From NCBI RefSeq assembly GCF_014773265.1, contig NZ_JACWMY010000011.1, positions 1 to 64,000 of the forward strand: 64,000 bases of DNA, in the 5' to 3' direction. The number at the start of each line of letters is the position of its first letter. The stretch's first letter is position 1. A program made the translations under genes and the position numbers. The stretch comes from Mucilaginibacter pankratovii. GTDB lineage: Bacteria > Bacteroidota > Bacteroidia > Sphingobacteriales > Sphingobacteriaceae. Below are positions 42,243-51,556 of this stretch, piece after piece. Below the pieces are notes generated by a model that was not told where the DNA came from, searched no databases, and saw nothing but the letters and a program-made list of their open reading frames with translations.

Positions 42243-44522
42243 TTAGTTGTTTGTTTCTAAGCGTACTTCGCCGAGTTGAACTGAAAATTTATGTTGGAAT
42301 TGACCCGGAATGGCCACCTGTAGTTTCTCTATTTTTTGCAGTTGCAAACCCGCGTTGCCGGGCGACTTGAAGCTGAATGCCTGGAAACCGGGATAAGGAC
42401 GCGGCAGCAGCACCATTTCATCTTTTTTGAGGGAGCGTAGCGGCACCCTGATCTCTTTTAACTGCTTATCGATTTTTATTACGGCGCTATAGGCGTTGGC
42501 ATCTTCATCCACCAGGGTAACCTTAATATCCATCGCGGTATCTGCCCCTGCGGTTATTATTATTGATTTGTATCCCTGCAGTTGGGTTTTGTGCGCTATC
42601 AGTGCCGGTTTTACAAAAACTTCCATGCCGCCTGCTTTGGCGCCAAACAGGTGTTTAAGGTCGAGCACTTTTTTGCCTTGCTGCCCGGTGATGTAATCGT
42701 AAGTATCGCTTCTCCATTCGGGCGAATAGATTGTTGCGGTTTCGCGGTTGGCGGTGGGTTCATAAAGCTGCAGGCCGTTAGTCGGTGCCGATGCCGAAAA
42801 CCCGCTTTGAAGTTTCGCGGGCGTGCCAACAACGTTATCCGTTGGCGCAGGTGCGTAAAACTCGTTCATGCGCAGGTTACCTACCTTTGTATCCGCAGCG
42901 ATTGTTGTAGACGCAAGGCCCTTTTTTCTGAGCAGGTAAACACCGGGAGTTACAATTACAAGCCTGCGGTTCGCAGTGGCCGAAGTACCCGGTGCATTAA
43001 TTTGCACAAAATTAAAGTCCGCACCCAAATCATCCAGGTTGATCTGCATCTGCTGTTTCCCATAGGCGATACCTGTCACTTTTTTATCCAAAGAGGTACG
43101 CTCAAAAGGATCGCCGAGCCTAACCGCATCGGGCATTACTTCTAAACGCCAAACGCCGGGCGTAATACGATCTAAAAAATAAGCACCGCTGCCTGTGTAT
43201 TTTATCACTTGCGAAGAACCAACCCCGGCCACATGCTGTAAAGCTTTTGCCTGTACCGGCACCGAGGAAGTACTGTTGGAATAGTAAAATTCCGCCGGCG
43301 CGTTCATTTCGCTTAGCTGCTGCTTATAGCTTACGCGGAATGCAGAGAAAACGGTATCGGCCGGGTATGTTCCGTACGACTTATATATCGGCACCTGCTT
43401 GAAAACCTTACCTGCTATCAGCAGACTAATGGCCTTTGACGGCGTATAGGCCAAATTTAAATAATGTGTTTGGTATTCGGTATTGGCATAGGCGGTTGCC
43501 ATAGGGTCGTAAGCAAATTGCGTGGCCCACTGGAAGCCCGCTGTTTTAAAGCTACGTGCCATTGCCGGGTACATGTAGGGCTGCAATACATCGCCCGATT
43601 CGAACTCGTAAACCATCCGCGGCTTATTTTTGAATGTCGGAATAGTATCGAAAGGAATAGCATAATGATCTACATGCGGTAACAGGTTACCCAATTGTTC
43701 GTGACCCGATACCAGCCCGGTTGGATACCACTGAAAGCTGAAACCGTTAGCGGTAGAGGCCGCGACAGCATCCGCGTACCACGGCGATTCGCTGATATTG
43801 TAGAATACAGGCTTTGTCCACCCGGTACTTTTTATAGCCGCCATCATGCGGTTAATGTAAGTTGTAGTAAGCGCTTTTGGGCCGCTGTGGTGTGGTTCGT
43901 TGTTTATTTCGGTAGCGATAACAAACCTGTCGGCACCGTAGGTTTTTTTGGTGTAAGGGTTTACGTGCCTAAAAAACTGTATCAGGTAACGCTCCTGCGC
44001 TTCAAAAGCTTTGGGGTTTACCAATGCTTTCTCCTTACCATAAACGTCGGAGAAGCTTCCGGTATGCTCGTCCTTATCAGGATAGCCATTACCCCAGAAA
44101 GCTATGGGTGTGATAATGCTGCGGATGCCGCGCTCCTCCAGTTTGGCAAGCAGGTAATCAAACAAGCGTAAATGCTCGTTATTCTTCAGGTTTCCCAGCG
44201 AATCACTTATCTCGGTATCCCAAACATGCACACGGAAGGCTGTTACGCCAAGCCGGACCAGATGGTAAACATCCGCGTCTATCGCTTTCTCGGGATCTAC
44301 GCCCAGCTTTTTATGCGAACGATAGCCATAAGCAAAAGGCACAGTATAGTTCACACCGAAAAAGCTTGCCTCGCTATCGTCTTTTTGCAAACGGATAATG
44401 CCTTTTGCATCGATATAAATTTCGTTCGCCTTATTTTTTGGCACACCAGTTTGCGCGCGACCAACAGTGGCCGCGCCAAACAGGTAAAAGCAGGTTACAA
44501 TTATTAAAGCCTTAAATCTCAT
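42243..44522 (-). CDS. GH5-like (clan GH-A) glycoside hydrolase, 759 aa
   Basis: A secreted TIM-barrel enzyme (signal ending GRAQT). A TTG one codon upstream also keeps the frame; the ATG at 44522 is preferred. The barrel spans about residues 35-400, with acid/base E209 in ATEINNEPHHSG and a nucleophile at E306 or E308 in MVYEFESGD, the clan GH-A arrangement. It does not match a GH5 subfamily I can name. The C-terminal 350 residues form beta-sandwich modules (about 450-530 and 590-759) that may bind carbohydrate. Found between GH53 and GH2, it may act on galactan side chains, but specificity is open. Confidence 0.82.
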   Translation of the reverse strand: MRFKALIIVTCFYLFGAATVGRAQTGVPKNKANEIYIDAKGIIRLQKDDSEASFFGVNYTVPFAYGYRSHKKLGVDPEKAIDADVYHLVRLGVTAFRVHVWDTEISDSLGNLKNNEHLRLFDYLLAKLEERGIRSIITPIAFWGNGYPDKDEHTGSFSDVYGKEKALVNPKAFEAQERYLIQFFRHVNPYTKKTYGADRFVIATEINNEPHHSGPKALTTTYINRMMAAIKSTGWTKPVFYNISESPWYADAVAASTANGFSFQWYPTGLVSGHEQLGNLLPHVDHYAIPFDTIPTFKNKPRMVYEFESGDVLQPYMYPAMARSFKTAGFQWATQFAYDPMATAYANTEYQTHYLNLAYTPSKAISLLIAGKVFKQVPIYKSYGTYPADTVFSAFRVSYKQQLSEMNAPAEFYYSNSTSSVPVQAKALQHVAGVGSSQVIKYTGSGAYFLDRITPGVWRLEVMPDAVRLGDPFERTSLDKKVTGIAYGKQQMQINLDDLGADFNFVQINAPGTSATANRRLVIVTPGVYLLRKKGLASTTIAADTKVGNLRMNEFYAPAPTDNVVGTPAKLQSGFSASAPTNGLQLYEPTANRETATIYSPEWRSDTYDYITGQQGKKVLDLKHLFGAKAGGMEVFVKPALIAHKTQLQGYKSIIITAGADTAMDIKVTLVDEDANAYSAVIKIDKQLKEIRVPLRSLKKDEMVLLPRPYPGFQAFSFKSPGNAGLQLQKIEKLQVAIPGQFQHKFSVQLGEVRLETNN

Positions 44523-44539
44523 CAACCAATTATATGTAA

Positions 44540-45574
44540 CTACTTTATTAAAAATGCATCCATTGCAATTGTTGGCTTACCGCTGGCATCAAAAGCGCCA
44601 AGCTGGTAACCTTGCCAACCACTATAAGCCTGTGGTTCCCAATAGAAAACGCCGAGCCCCTTGCCGCCGGAAAGGCTGTTGTTTTTGGTAATGATATCGG
44701 TTAAAAACGCCTTTGCTGCCGTAGCTTCTGCAACGGGCATTCCTACCTCCGCCAGCATTACTTCTTTACCGTAGCGTGTTACCATATCATTCATATTGGT
44801 AAGGCATTGCGCATTGAGGGTTTGCCAGTTAGCCGCTGTTGGATAAAGCGACATGCCGATAACATCCCAATTAGCGCCGTTTGCCTTCAGTCCATCAAAT
44901 ATAAAGCGGAACAGGCCATTATCATACCCGTTAGAAACGTGTACAATAACTTTGCTGGTGCTGCTTACGCTTTTAACGGCGGCATAGCCCGCTTGTACCA
45001 GGTCGGCATAATTTTTCATGTTAACCGATGCCTTGCCTTCATCCCAAAGCATCCCGTTATTGGTTTCGTTACCAACCTGCACCCACTCGGGTGTAATGCC
45101 TTTGTCTTTCAACGCATTCATTACGCTTAGGGTATACGTGCCTACAGATGCTTTCAACGCGGTGATATCCTGCCCCACCCACGCGGCAGGTTTTGCCTGG
45201 TGGCCCGGATCGGCCCAGATATCGCTATAATGCAGATCGAGCAGGATGCGGAAACCCGCGTTCTTTGCCCGCTGTGCTTTGGCAACTACATCGGCCGTAT
45301 TATTCCAGCCGGCGGCCGGGTTTACCCATGCCCGCAGGCGAATGGAGTTGATGCCCTTATCCTTCAATATCTGGAAGAGGTCCTGCTGGGTACCGGCGTT
45401 GTTATAAAATTTAATGCCGGCTGCTTCCATTTCGCTTACCCAGCTTACGTCGGCCCCTTTTGCATAGTTAGCCGCAAGCGGCGCGTCCGGGAAATCGGGC
45501 GCGGTAATATCTTTGGTACAGCCCGCAAAAAGCGCTGTTGTTATAATGCTGATTCCTATAAATAATTTCTTCAT
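44540..45574 (-). CDS. GH53 endo-beta-1,4-galactanase lipoprotein
   Basis: A 344-aa surface lipoprotein (signal ending LFAGC, C19) of glycoside hydrolase family 53. Hallmarks are GADVSWVSEMEAAG near the N-terminus, IRLRAWVNP, LLDLHYSDIWADPGHQ, acid/base E170 in WVQVGNETNNG and nucleophile E276 in VMLAEVGMP. GH53 enzymes cleave beta-1,4-galactan of pectic rhamnogalacturonan I. It is the strongest indicator of the substrate of PUL3. It starts 3 bp after the SusE-like stop. Confidence 0.95.
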   Translation of the reverse strand: MKKLFIGISIITTALFAGCTKDITAPDFPDAPLAANYAKGADVSWVSEMEAAGIKFYNNAGTQQDLFQILKDKGINSIRLRAWVNPAAGWNNTADVVAKAQRAKNAGFRILLDLHYSDIWADPGHQAKPAAWVGQDITALKASVGTYTLSVMNALKDKGITPEWVQVGNETNNGMLWDEGKASVNMKNYADLVQAGYAAVKSVSSTSKVIVHVSNGYDNGLFRFIFDGLKANGANWDVIGMSLYPTAANWQTLNAQCLTNMNDMVTRYGKEVMLAEVGMPVAEATAAKAFLTDIITKNNSLSGGKGLGVFYWEPQAYSGWQGYQLGAFDASGKPTIAMDAFLIK

Positions 45575-45577
45575 TAC

Positions 45578-46651
45578 TTAGTTTTTGGTGATGGTGTACG
45601 AGTAATTGCCCGGGTTTGATAAATTTAACACAACGGTGTAATTACCATCGGCAGGTACGGTGATATCAGCGCCATTCAGTTTCAGGAAACCATTTGCCGG
45701 TGCATTATCACCATAATTAATGTCCCAGCTGTCGTTCGCGCGGAATTTTATCTTTTTACCGCCAACAAGGTTAGTGGTTATCTTCCACTCCTGCGTGGTG
45801 GAACTGAAGGTCATATCGGTATCGTTATCCCAACCACCCGGTGTGCTATCGCCAATAATACCGAAGGACGTTTTGGTAGCGCTCCAGGTGCTGTTATTTA
45901 CATTGGCCTTTAGCAGGTAATAACCTTTAGAGGGTACGAAAAGATTCCCGCTGGCGCCCATAGCAAATGTACCGCCGGCATAGCTATCAGTATTGGTGCT
46001 GCTCGCCCAGCCGTAGTTCACTTTCCACTCCACATCTTCGGTGTATTTGAAAGCAAAATCGGTAGCGTTGTTGAAATCAACATAACCTTCGTAAACCTTA
46101 TCATCTTTTACCGAGGCAACTTTTGGCGCGGTAGCCGGGGTCCAGCCCTGGTATGCGCCGGGTACGAACAGCCCCGGGTAAACAATGATGATGGGGTAAG
46201 TAGTTACCATTAGGTTTACCACATTGCTGTAAAGCGTATTTACGCCGGGGCGCAGTTCTGCTTTAACCCTTACCTCCAGGCCGGAAGCTGTGCCTGCCGA
46301 GTACCCCATTAATGCCAGGGCGTTGTTAAAATCGGCAACGTTAAACTTTTGCGTGCTGGCTGCCGCATCTATGGCAACCTCTTTGGGCGCGGCAAAATTA
46401 TTGCCTGCCTTATCTAATTGCAGGGTGTATTGCACTGCGGCGTTGTAGCCGTAATCGGCCTTATTCCAGCTGAAAGCTACGGCCTCGGTTGTTGCCTTAT
46501 CGCTGCTAAGCACTAATGTGCTTGCGGTAGCAGTTAGCGCGGGCGCTGTACCGTCTGAAGATTTAACCAGTATATCGTCCCGTTTGCAGCCGCTGATGAT
46601 GATCAACAGTGCAAGCGTGCCAAATAATGCTTTTATTATATTCTTTTTCAT
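45578..46651 (-). CDS. SusE/SusF-like glycan-binding lipoprotein (galactan PUL)
   Basis: A 357-aa lipoprotein (signal ending IISGC, C22). It has an N-terminal SusE-type Ig-like domain (EAVAFSWNKADYGYNAAVQYTLQLDKAG), followed by modules with LFVPGAYQGWTPATAP and FGIIGDSTPGGWDNDTDM, and ends ITVPADGNYTVVLNLSNPGNYSYTITKN. The arrangement is strikingly similar to that of the starch PUL protein at 28405-29484, so the two are paralogues despite different predicted substrates. Presumed surface galactan-binding protein. Confidence 0.88.
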   Translation of the reverse strand: MKKNIIKALFGTLALLIIISGCKRDDILVKSSDGTAPALTATASTLVLSSDKATTEAVAFSWNKADYGYNAAVQYTLQLDKAGNNFAAPKEVAIDAAASTQKFNVADFNNALALMGYSAGTASGLEVRVKAELRPGVNTLYSNVVNLMVTTYPIIIVYPGLFVPGAYQGWTPATAPKVASVKDDKVYEGYVDFNNATDFAFKYTEDVEWKVNYGWASSTNTDSYAGGTFAMGASGNLFVPSKGYYLLKANVNNSTWSATKTSFGIIGDSTPGGWDNDTDMTFSSTTQEWKITTNLVGGKKIKFRANDSWDINYGDNAPANGFLKLNGADITVPADGNYTVVLNLSNPGNYSYTITKN

Positions 46652-46669
46652 CTTTATGATCTGTAAAAA

Positions 46670-48250
46670 TTAATAACCTGCGTTTTGTACCAAATTTGGG
46701 TTGGCAATAATATCTGTTGATGGTAAGGGATAAAGCACACGGAAGTTTTCCACCCCTTTACCGGCCTTGGCACCACCTTTCCATGGCCACAGATAATTAT
46801 CACCGGTGAACCTGCCGTAGCGGATCAGATCCGAACGGCGGAAGCCTTCCCAATACAATTCGCGGCCGCGCTCGTCTAAAATATCGTTTAAAGTATAGGT
46901 AGATATGTTGCCGCTGGCATTGCCATAGGCACGGGTACGCAACAGGTTAAGGTAAGTAACTGCCTGCCCCTCGGTACCGGTACCGCCGCGTTTAACAGCC
47001 TCCGCATAAATGAGGTACATTTCTGCAAGGCGGAACAGTGGGAAATCGGTAGAAGAATAAACACCATTTGGCGATGCCGGGATAGTACCCGTAGAAGTTA
47101 TGTTGCTAAACTTGGTAACCGCAAGCCCATCGGTATAAACCGTAAGATCATTCATTTCGATATTGCTGCCGGCAAACTTGGCGCGTTTATCGGTTGCGCC
47201 GCTATAATCTGCAAACAGCAAAGGCAGGTTTTTGGTGGCACGCATACCGCTCCAGCCGCCGTTTGGTACGCCAAAGGTTTTGGGATCGAGCGCACCGCTG
47301 ATGGCCGCGTTAATGAGATACGTTGTACCACCGTAGCTTTGTGAGTTTACGCCATCGTAGTTAAGCGCCAGGATAGTTTCCGGGTTGTTTAAATTGTTAT
47401 CGCCCAGGAAAAGGTTGGCATACTTCGGATGTAAGGTATATCCCGAGCCGATCACTTTTTGCGCGTAGGTAATGGCATCGGTATTGTGCTCTTTACCTGT
47501 GTAAACTTCGGCGTTCAGGTAAAGCCTTGCCAGCAACGCATTAGCAGCTGCTTTATCGGCACGGCCGTACTCATTTTGTTTGGCAGCAACCAATAAAGGC
47601 TCTATCGCTTTCAGTTCCGATTCGATGTAGGTAAACAGATCAGCACGTTTTATCTGCGGAGGGATGAATTTGCCTATCGGGTCGTTCTCGGTAACAAATG
47701 GCGGGTTGCCATACAAGTCTAATAACACCCAGTACTCGTAGGCCCTTAAAAACCTTGCTTCTGCCTGGTAATGGCGAATGTTATCCGCTTCGGTACCGGT
47801 AATGTTACGACTGCTTAGCTTAGCATCGGTCGATTCGCGGATAAACTCGTTAAGCGCTGTAATATGGTACATGCTGCGGCTATAAAGCCCGCGCACCATA
47901 ATGTTGGTTGATGTCCAGTTCATTACGTGGAAATCCTGCAAACCCGGGTCGTTCCAAACAATGGCGGCTTCATCGGTAGTTAATTCCTGCATATTCCAAA
48001 ACAGGCGCAGAAAATCTGATGAACCTTGGTCTATCCCGGCTACATCTCCTACGGTAGCATCCGGACCGCCGTTGCCGGTTAGGGCAAAGCCGCCATACAT
48101 TTTTGCCAGTACCTGTTTGTAACCTGCGGGGCTGCTGTAAGCTGCGTCGGCAGTGATGGCGTTTGTTGGCACCCGGTTAAGGTCCTTTTTGCACCCGGCC
48201 GATAACAATATCAGCGCGGATAAGCCTATTATATAATTGAATTTTTTCAT
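46670..48250 (-). CDS. SusD/RagB-family lipoprotein (galactan PUL)
   Basis: A 526-aa SusD homologue (signal ending LLSAGC, C20). The TPR region (AEARFLRAYEYWVLLDLYGNPPFVTEND) and the C-terminal RagB domain (LDERGRELYWEGFRRSDLIRYGRF...YPLPSTDIIANPNLVQNAGY) are complete. It forms the binding lid on the SusC protein encoded 8 bp upstream. Specificity for galacto-oligosaccharides is inferred from GH53 and GH2. Confidence 0.95.
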   Translation of the reverse strand: MKKFNYIIGLSALILLSAGCKKDLNRVPTNAITADAAYSSPAGYKQVLAKMYGGFALTGNGGPDATVGDVAGIDQGSSDFLRLFWNMQELTTDEAAIVWNDPGLQDFHVMNWTSTNIMVRGLYSRSMYHITALNEFIRESTDAKLSSRNITGTEADNIRHYQAEARFLRAYEYWVLLDLYGNPPFVTENDPIGKFIPPQIKRADLFTYIESELKAIEPLLVAAKQNEYGRADKAAANALLARLYLNAEVYTGKEHNTDAITYAQKVIGSGYTLHPKYANLFLGDNNLNNPETILALNYDGVNSQSYGGTTYLINAAISGALDPKTFGVPNGGWSGMRATKNLPLLFADYSGATDKRAKFAGSNIEMNDLTVYTDGLAVTKFSNITSTGTIPASPNGVYSSTDFPLFRLAEMYLIYAEAVKRGGTGTEGQAVTYLNLLRTRAYGNASGNISTYTLNDILDERGRELYWEGFRRSDLIRYGRFTGDNYLWPWKGGAKAGKGVENFRVLYPLPSTDIIANPNLVQNAGY

Positions 48251-48258
48251 GGTCGTAA

Positions 48259-51231
48259 TTAAAAATCAAGGTTAACACCTAATACAAATGTGCGCGGGCG
48301 GGGGTAAAAGTTATTATCGATACCGCTGCTGATCTCCGGGTCGAGGCCGGAATATTTGGTTACGATGAACACGTTTTGGCAGTTAGCGTTCAAACGCAGC
48401 CCAACTTTGCTTGTAGGGCCGAATATTTTACCCGCATTGTACGATAGCCCTAAGTTATCCATCCGCAGGAACGAGCCGTTTTCTACATAATAATCGCTGA
48501 GGTATTGGTTATTATCAAAGCCGCTTTTAAAGATTTCGGTGCTGGCATTGCCCAAGTAACCGCCCGGGTTTAAAATGCCGCGGGTAACACCCGCATTGGC
48601 TTTTACGTTGTTGTAAACATAGTTACCCAAATTGGCACGCAATACGGTAGAAAGCGACCATTTTTTGTAGCTAAACTGTGTGCTGAAACCTAAGATGTAT
48701 TTAGGTACCGATGACTGAAAGCGATAAAGATCCTTCTCGTTGATGATATTATCGCCGTTCAAATCCTCGTAGATCCCTTCTTTGGGTTTGCCCGCAGCAT
48801 CATAAACCTGCTTGTACAGGTAGTATGAAAAAGTGTTATAGCCAACCGAGTTCACCTGCACGGTGTTACCTGTACCACCCGAGATACCACCGGTTAAAAC
48901 GCCGGGGTAAGTAGGGTTCTCTACGTTGGTCAATTTGGTTATTTTGTTGCTATTATAGGTAAAGTTGAAGCCTGCTGTCCAGTTAACGCTGCTGCTTTGC
49001 GCCAGTACGCCATTGATGGCAAACTCTACACCCTTATTCTCTATATTACCTACGTTAGTAGTAATAAAGTTGCTGAAGTTAGAGCCCAGCGGGATAGGGA
49101 TATTATTCAGCAAGTCTTTTGTTTTCTTAAAATACACATCCACACTACCGTTCACGCGGCCATCAAATAAGCCGAAGTCCATACCGGCGTTGTACGTTGC
49201 TGTTTGCTCCCATTTGATAGATTTATCGTAAGCCTGCGGCGCGTACATACTGTAAAAAGTGTCGCCCAGCTGGTATTTTGCCGAGGCAATACTTAAGGCG
49301 TACGTAGGCAGGTACGAGTAATACGGGATACCGTCCTGCTGCCCGGTGATACCGTAGCTCAGGCGAAGTTTAAGATCGCTGATGGTTTTAGAATCCTTCA
49401 GGAAATCCTCCTGATTAATCCTCCAGGTAAAGGCTGCTGAAGGGAACACACCCCAGCGGTTTTCCGGTGCGAAGCGCGATGAACCGTCCGTACGTACCGA
49501 CCCGGCCAGGATGTACTTATTATCGAACGTATAAATAGCACGGCCGTAATAAGATATCAGCGTGGTTTGCGGTTTATCAAACGGGAAGGCAGGCTCCGAA
49601 CCGGCTACCACATCATGGTTGGCGTTGTAGCTTGGATAAAAGAAGATCTTGGTTAAAAAATCGTAATAACCATAACCAGCGGTTACGTTGATATTACTTT
49701 TAATGCCTTTCAGGTCTTTATTGTAGTTAAGATAAAACTCGCCTACTTTATTATTGATGTTTTGCTGATAGTTGTTATCGAGGCCCTGTACCGCAAAACT
49801 CTGCGCGGCGTTAGCCGGAACGTACGTAGTGCCTTTACCGTTAGAGATATCGTACCCTAAGTTTAAGTTGGCATGCAATTCGGGTAAAAAGTGCATCGAG
49901 TAATCAAACTGCGCATTGCCGTAGCTGCGTTTTACCTGGCTGTTATCGCTGCGCTGCGCCAAAAGCCCTACAGGGTTACGGGGCGCAAGGTTGTTGGGTA
50001 TAACCGAGCCATCGCTGCTGGTGTTGGTCCACTCGTAATAATTACCGAAGGAGTTTTTTGCGTAAACCGGTTGCGTAGGATCAAAGAAAACGGCTGAGCC
50101 GATAGCGCCCTGATTGGCAAAGCGGCTTTCGGTTAATGCACCTTTCAGGTTCAGGTCTACCTTCAGGTGGTTATCAAAAAACTTAGGGTTTAGGGTGATG
50201 CTACCGGTAGTACGCTGTAATTTATCAGTGATGAGTACGCCCACCTGCCTTAAGTAACCGCCGGATATGCGATAAGGCATATTCTTATAAGCGCCCGAAA
50301 CACTCAGGTTATTATCAGTACCCAGGGATGTTTGGTAGATCTTATCCTGCCAGTCGGTATTTTCGGTACCCAGCATGGCAATTTGCGCCGGGGTGCCTTT
50401 GGAGGTCACATAATCGCGAAACTCGGCCGGGGTAAGCACATCCAGCTTTTTGCCGACTTTGTAGGCCGATAGCTGGGTACTAAAGTTAAACTTAGGCGCG
50501 CCCGATGTACCTTTTTTGGTGGTAATTAAAATTACCCCGTTTGATGCCCGCGAGCCGTAGATGGCCGTGGCGGATGCATCTTTAAGCACCGTAAAGGTTT
50601 CGATATCATTCGGATTGATCAAACTCAACGGGTTTGATGCGCCGGAAATGCTGTTATTGCTTAACGGTACGCCATCAATCACAATTAAGGGATCGTTACT
50701 TGCCGAGAGCGATGCCCCGCCACGTACACGGATAACACTCCCCGAGCCCGGCGAACCACCATTTGAAGTAATGCTGATACCCGGTACTTTACCCGCTATC
50801 AGTTGCTCCGGCGTAGTGATGCTGCCTTTCTGGAAATCTTTTGAAGTTACTGTAGATACGGCACCCGTTAGATTCTTTTTCTGCACAGTACCATAACCGA
50901 TCACGACCACCTCGTTCAGCCCGGTTGACGATGGCTTAAGGCTTGCATTAAACTTGGTATCGCCGTTAACGGTAACCATCTGCTGCAAAACCTGGTAACC
51001 CACAAATTTTACCGACACCGAAATACTCCCTGCGGGTAAACCTGTAATAGTGTATTTACCCTCGGTATTAGTAATAGTAGCCTTGTCGCCCGCCGAAACG
51101 GTGGCTCCCGGTAGGGGCAGCCCGGTTTCATCAAGCACCTGCCCGCTGATGCTGCCGGTTTGCGCATGAACGCACAGCGCGGTGAAAATAAACACTAATA
51201 AAAGTGTTAGTTTTAGATAAAGTTTTTTCAT
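48259..51231 (-). CDS. SusC/RagA TonB-dependent transporter (galactan PUL)
   Basis: A 990-aa outer-membrane transporter without an STN domain. Signal peptide (about 1-23, ending CVHAQ), a carboxypeptidase-regulatory-like domain (SISGQVLDETGLPLPGATVSAGD), the SusC box NEVVVIGYGTVQKKNLTGAV, plug and barrel ending PRPRTFVLGVNLDF. First gene of an operon that continues through SusD, SusE-like, GH53, GH5-like and GH2. It is divergent from the HTCS gene that probably activates it; no standard -7 box is seen in its upstream region, in line with activator dependence. Confidence 0.96.
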   Translation of the reverse strand: MKKLYLKLTLLLVFIFTALCVHAQTGSISGQVLDETGLPLPGATVSAGDKATITNTEGKYTITGLPAGSISVSVKFVGYQVLQQMVTVNGDTKFNASLKPSSTGLNEVVVIGYGTVQKKNLTGAVSTVTSKDFQKGSITTPEQLIAGKVPGISITSNGGSPGSGSVIRVRGGASLSASNDPLIVIDGVPLSNNSISGASNPLSLINPNDIETFTVLKDASATAIYGSRASNGVILITTKKGTSGAPKFNFSTQLSAYKVGKKLDVLTPAEFRDYVTSKGTPAQIAMLGTENTDWQDKIYQTSLGTDNNLSVSGAYKNMPYRISGGYLRQVGVLITDKLQRTTGSITLNPKFFDNHLKVDLNLKGALTESRFANQGAIGSAVFFDPTQPVYAKNSFGNYYEWTNTSSDGSVIPNNLAPRNPVGLLAQRSDNSQVKRSYGNAQFDYSMHFLPELHANLNLGYDISNGKGTTYVPANAAQSFAVQGLDNNYQQNINNKVGEFYLNYNKDLKGIKSNINVTAGYGYYDFLTKIFFYPSYNANHDVVAGSEPAFPFDKPQTTLISYYGRAIYTFDNKYILAGSVRTDGSSRFAPENRWGVFPSAAFTWRINQEDFLKDSKTISDLKLRLSYGITGQQDGIPYYSYLPTYALSIASAKYQLGDTFYSMYAPQAYDKSIKWEQTATYNAGMDFGLFDGRVNGSVDVYFKKTKDLLNNIPIPLGSNFSNFITTNVGNIENKGVEFAINGVLAQSSSVNWTAGFNFTYNSNKITKLTNVENPTYPGVLTGGISGGTGNTVQVNSVGYNTFSYYLYKQVYDAAGKPKEGIYEDLNGDNIINEKDLYRFQSSVPKYILGFSTQFSYKKWSLSTVLRANLGNYVYNNVKANAGVTRGILNPGGYLGNASTEIFKSGFDNNQYLSDYYVENGSFLRMDNLGLSYNAGKIFGPTSKVGLRLNANCQNVFIVTKYSGLDPEISSGIDNNFYPRPRTFVLGVNLDF

Positions 51232-51556
51232 TTAATTGGTTTAATTGGTTTGGTTCGGCCTGTAAACAAGCACCGATAATTTATCCCCCTGCATTAACAA
51301 TGGCATTGCCGGCAAAAACTGTTAAACAAGAAAATTGGTATAATTGGTGTGTTACAAAACAGTTGCAAGTTAGGCTGCGCTTATGCCCGGGGCTTTGTGC
51401 AAATCAGCTTAAATATTGTCCGAATCAGCATTTTTATAGGGCAAAAGTTCATTAAATGGGCCTGTTTTAAAATAAATCGGCCAATAAAGCCTATAATTGA
51501 ATAACCATTATGGGGGATTGCCCGTTAGCCTTAAAAGCAATTACCAGGAACAGATC
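51232..51556. other. Divergent control region of the galactan PUL
   Basis: A 325-bp spacer between SusC and HTCS genes. TTTAATTGG repeats occur at 51231-51249 close to the SusC start, and a similar TATAATTGG at 51339-51347. TATAATTG at 51492-51499 is one base from the TAnnTTTG box and could be the HTCS promoter. No gene is supported. Confidence 0.45.
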
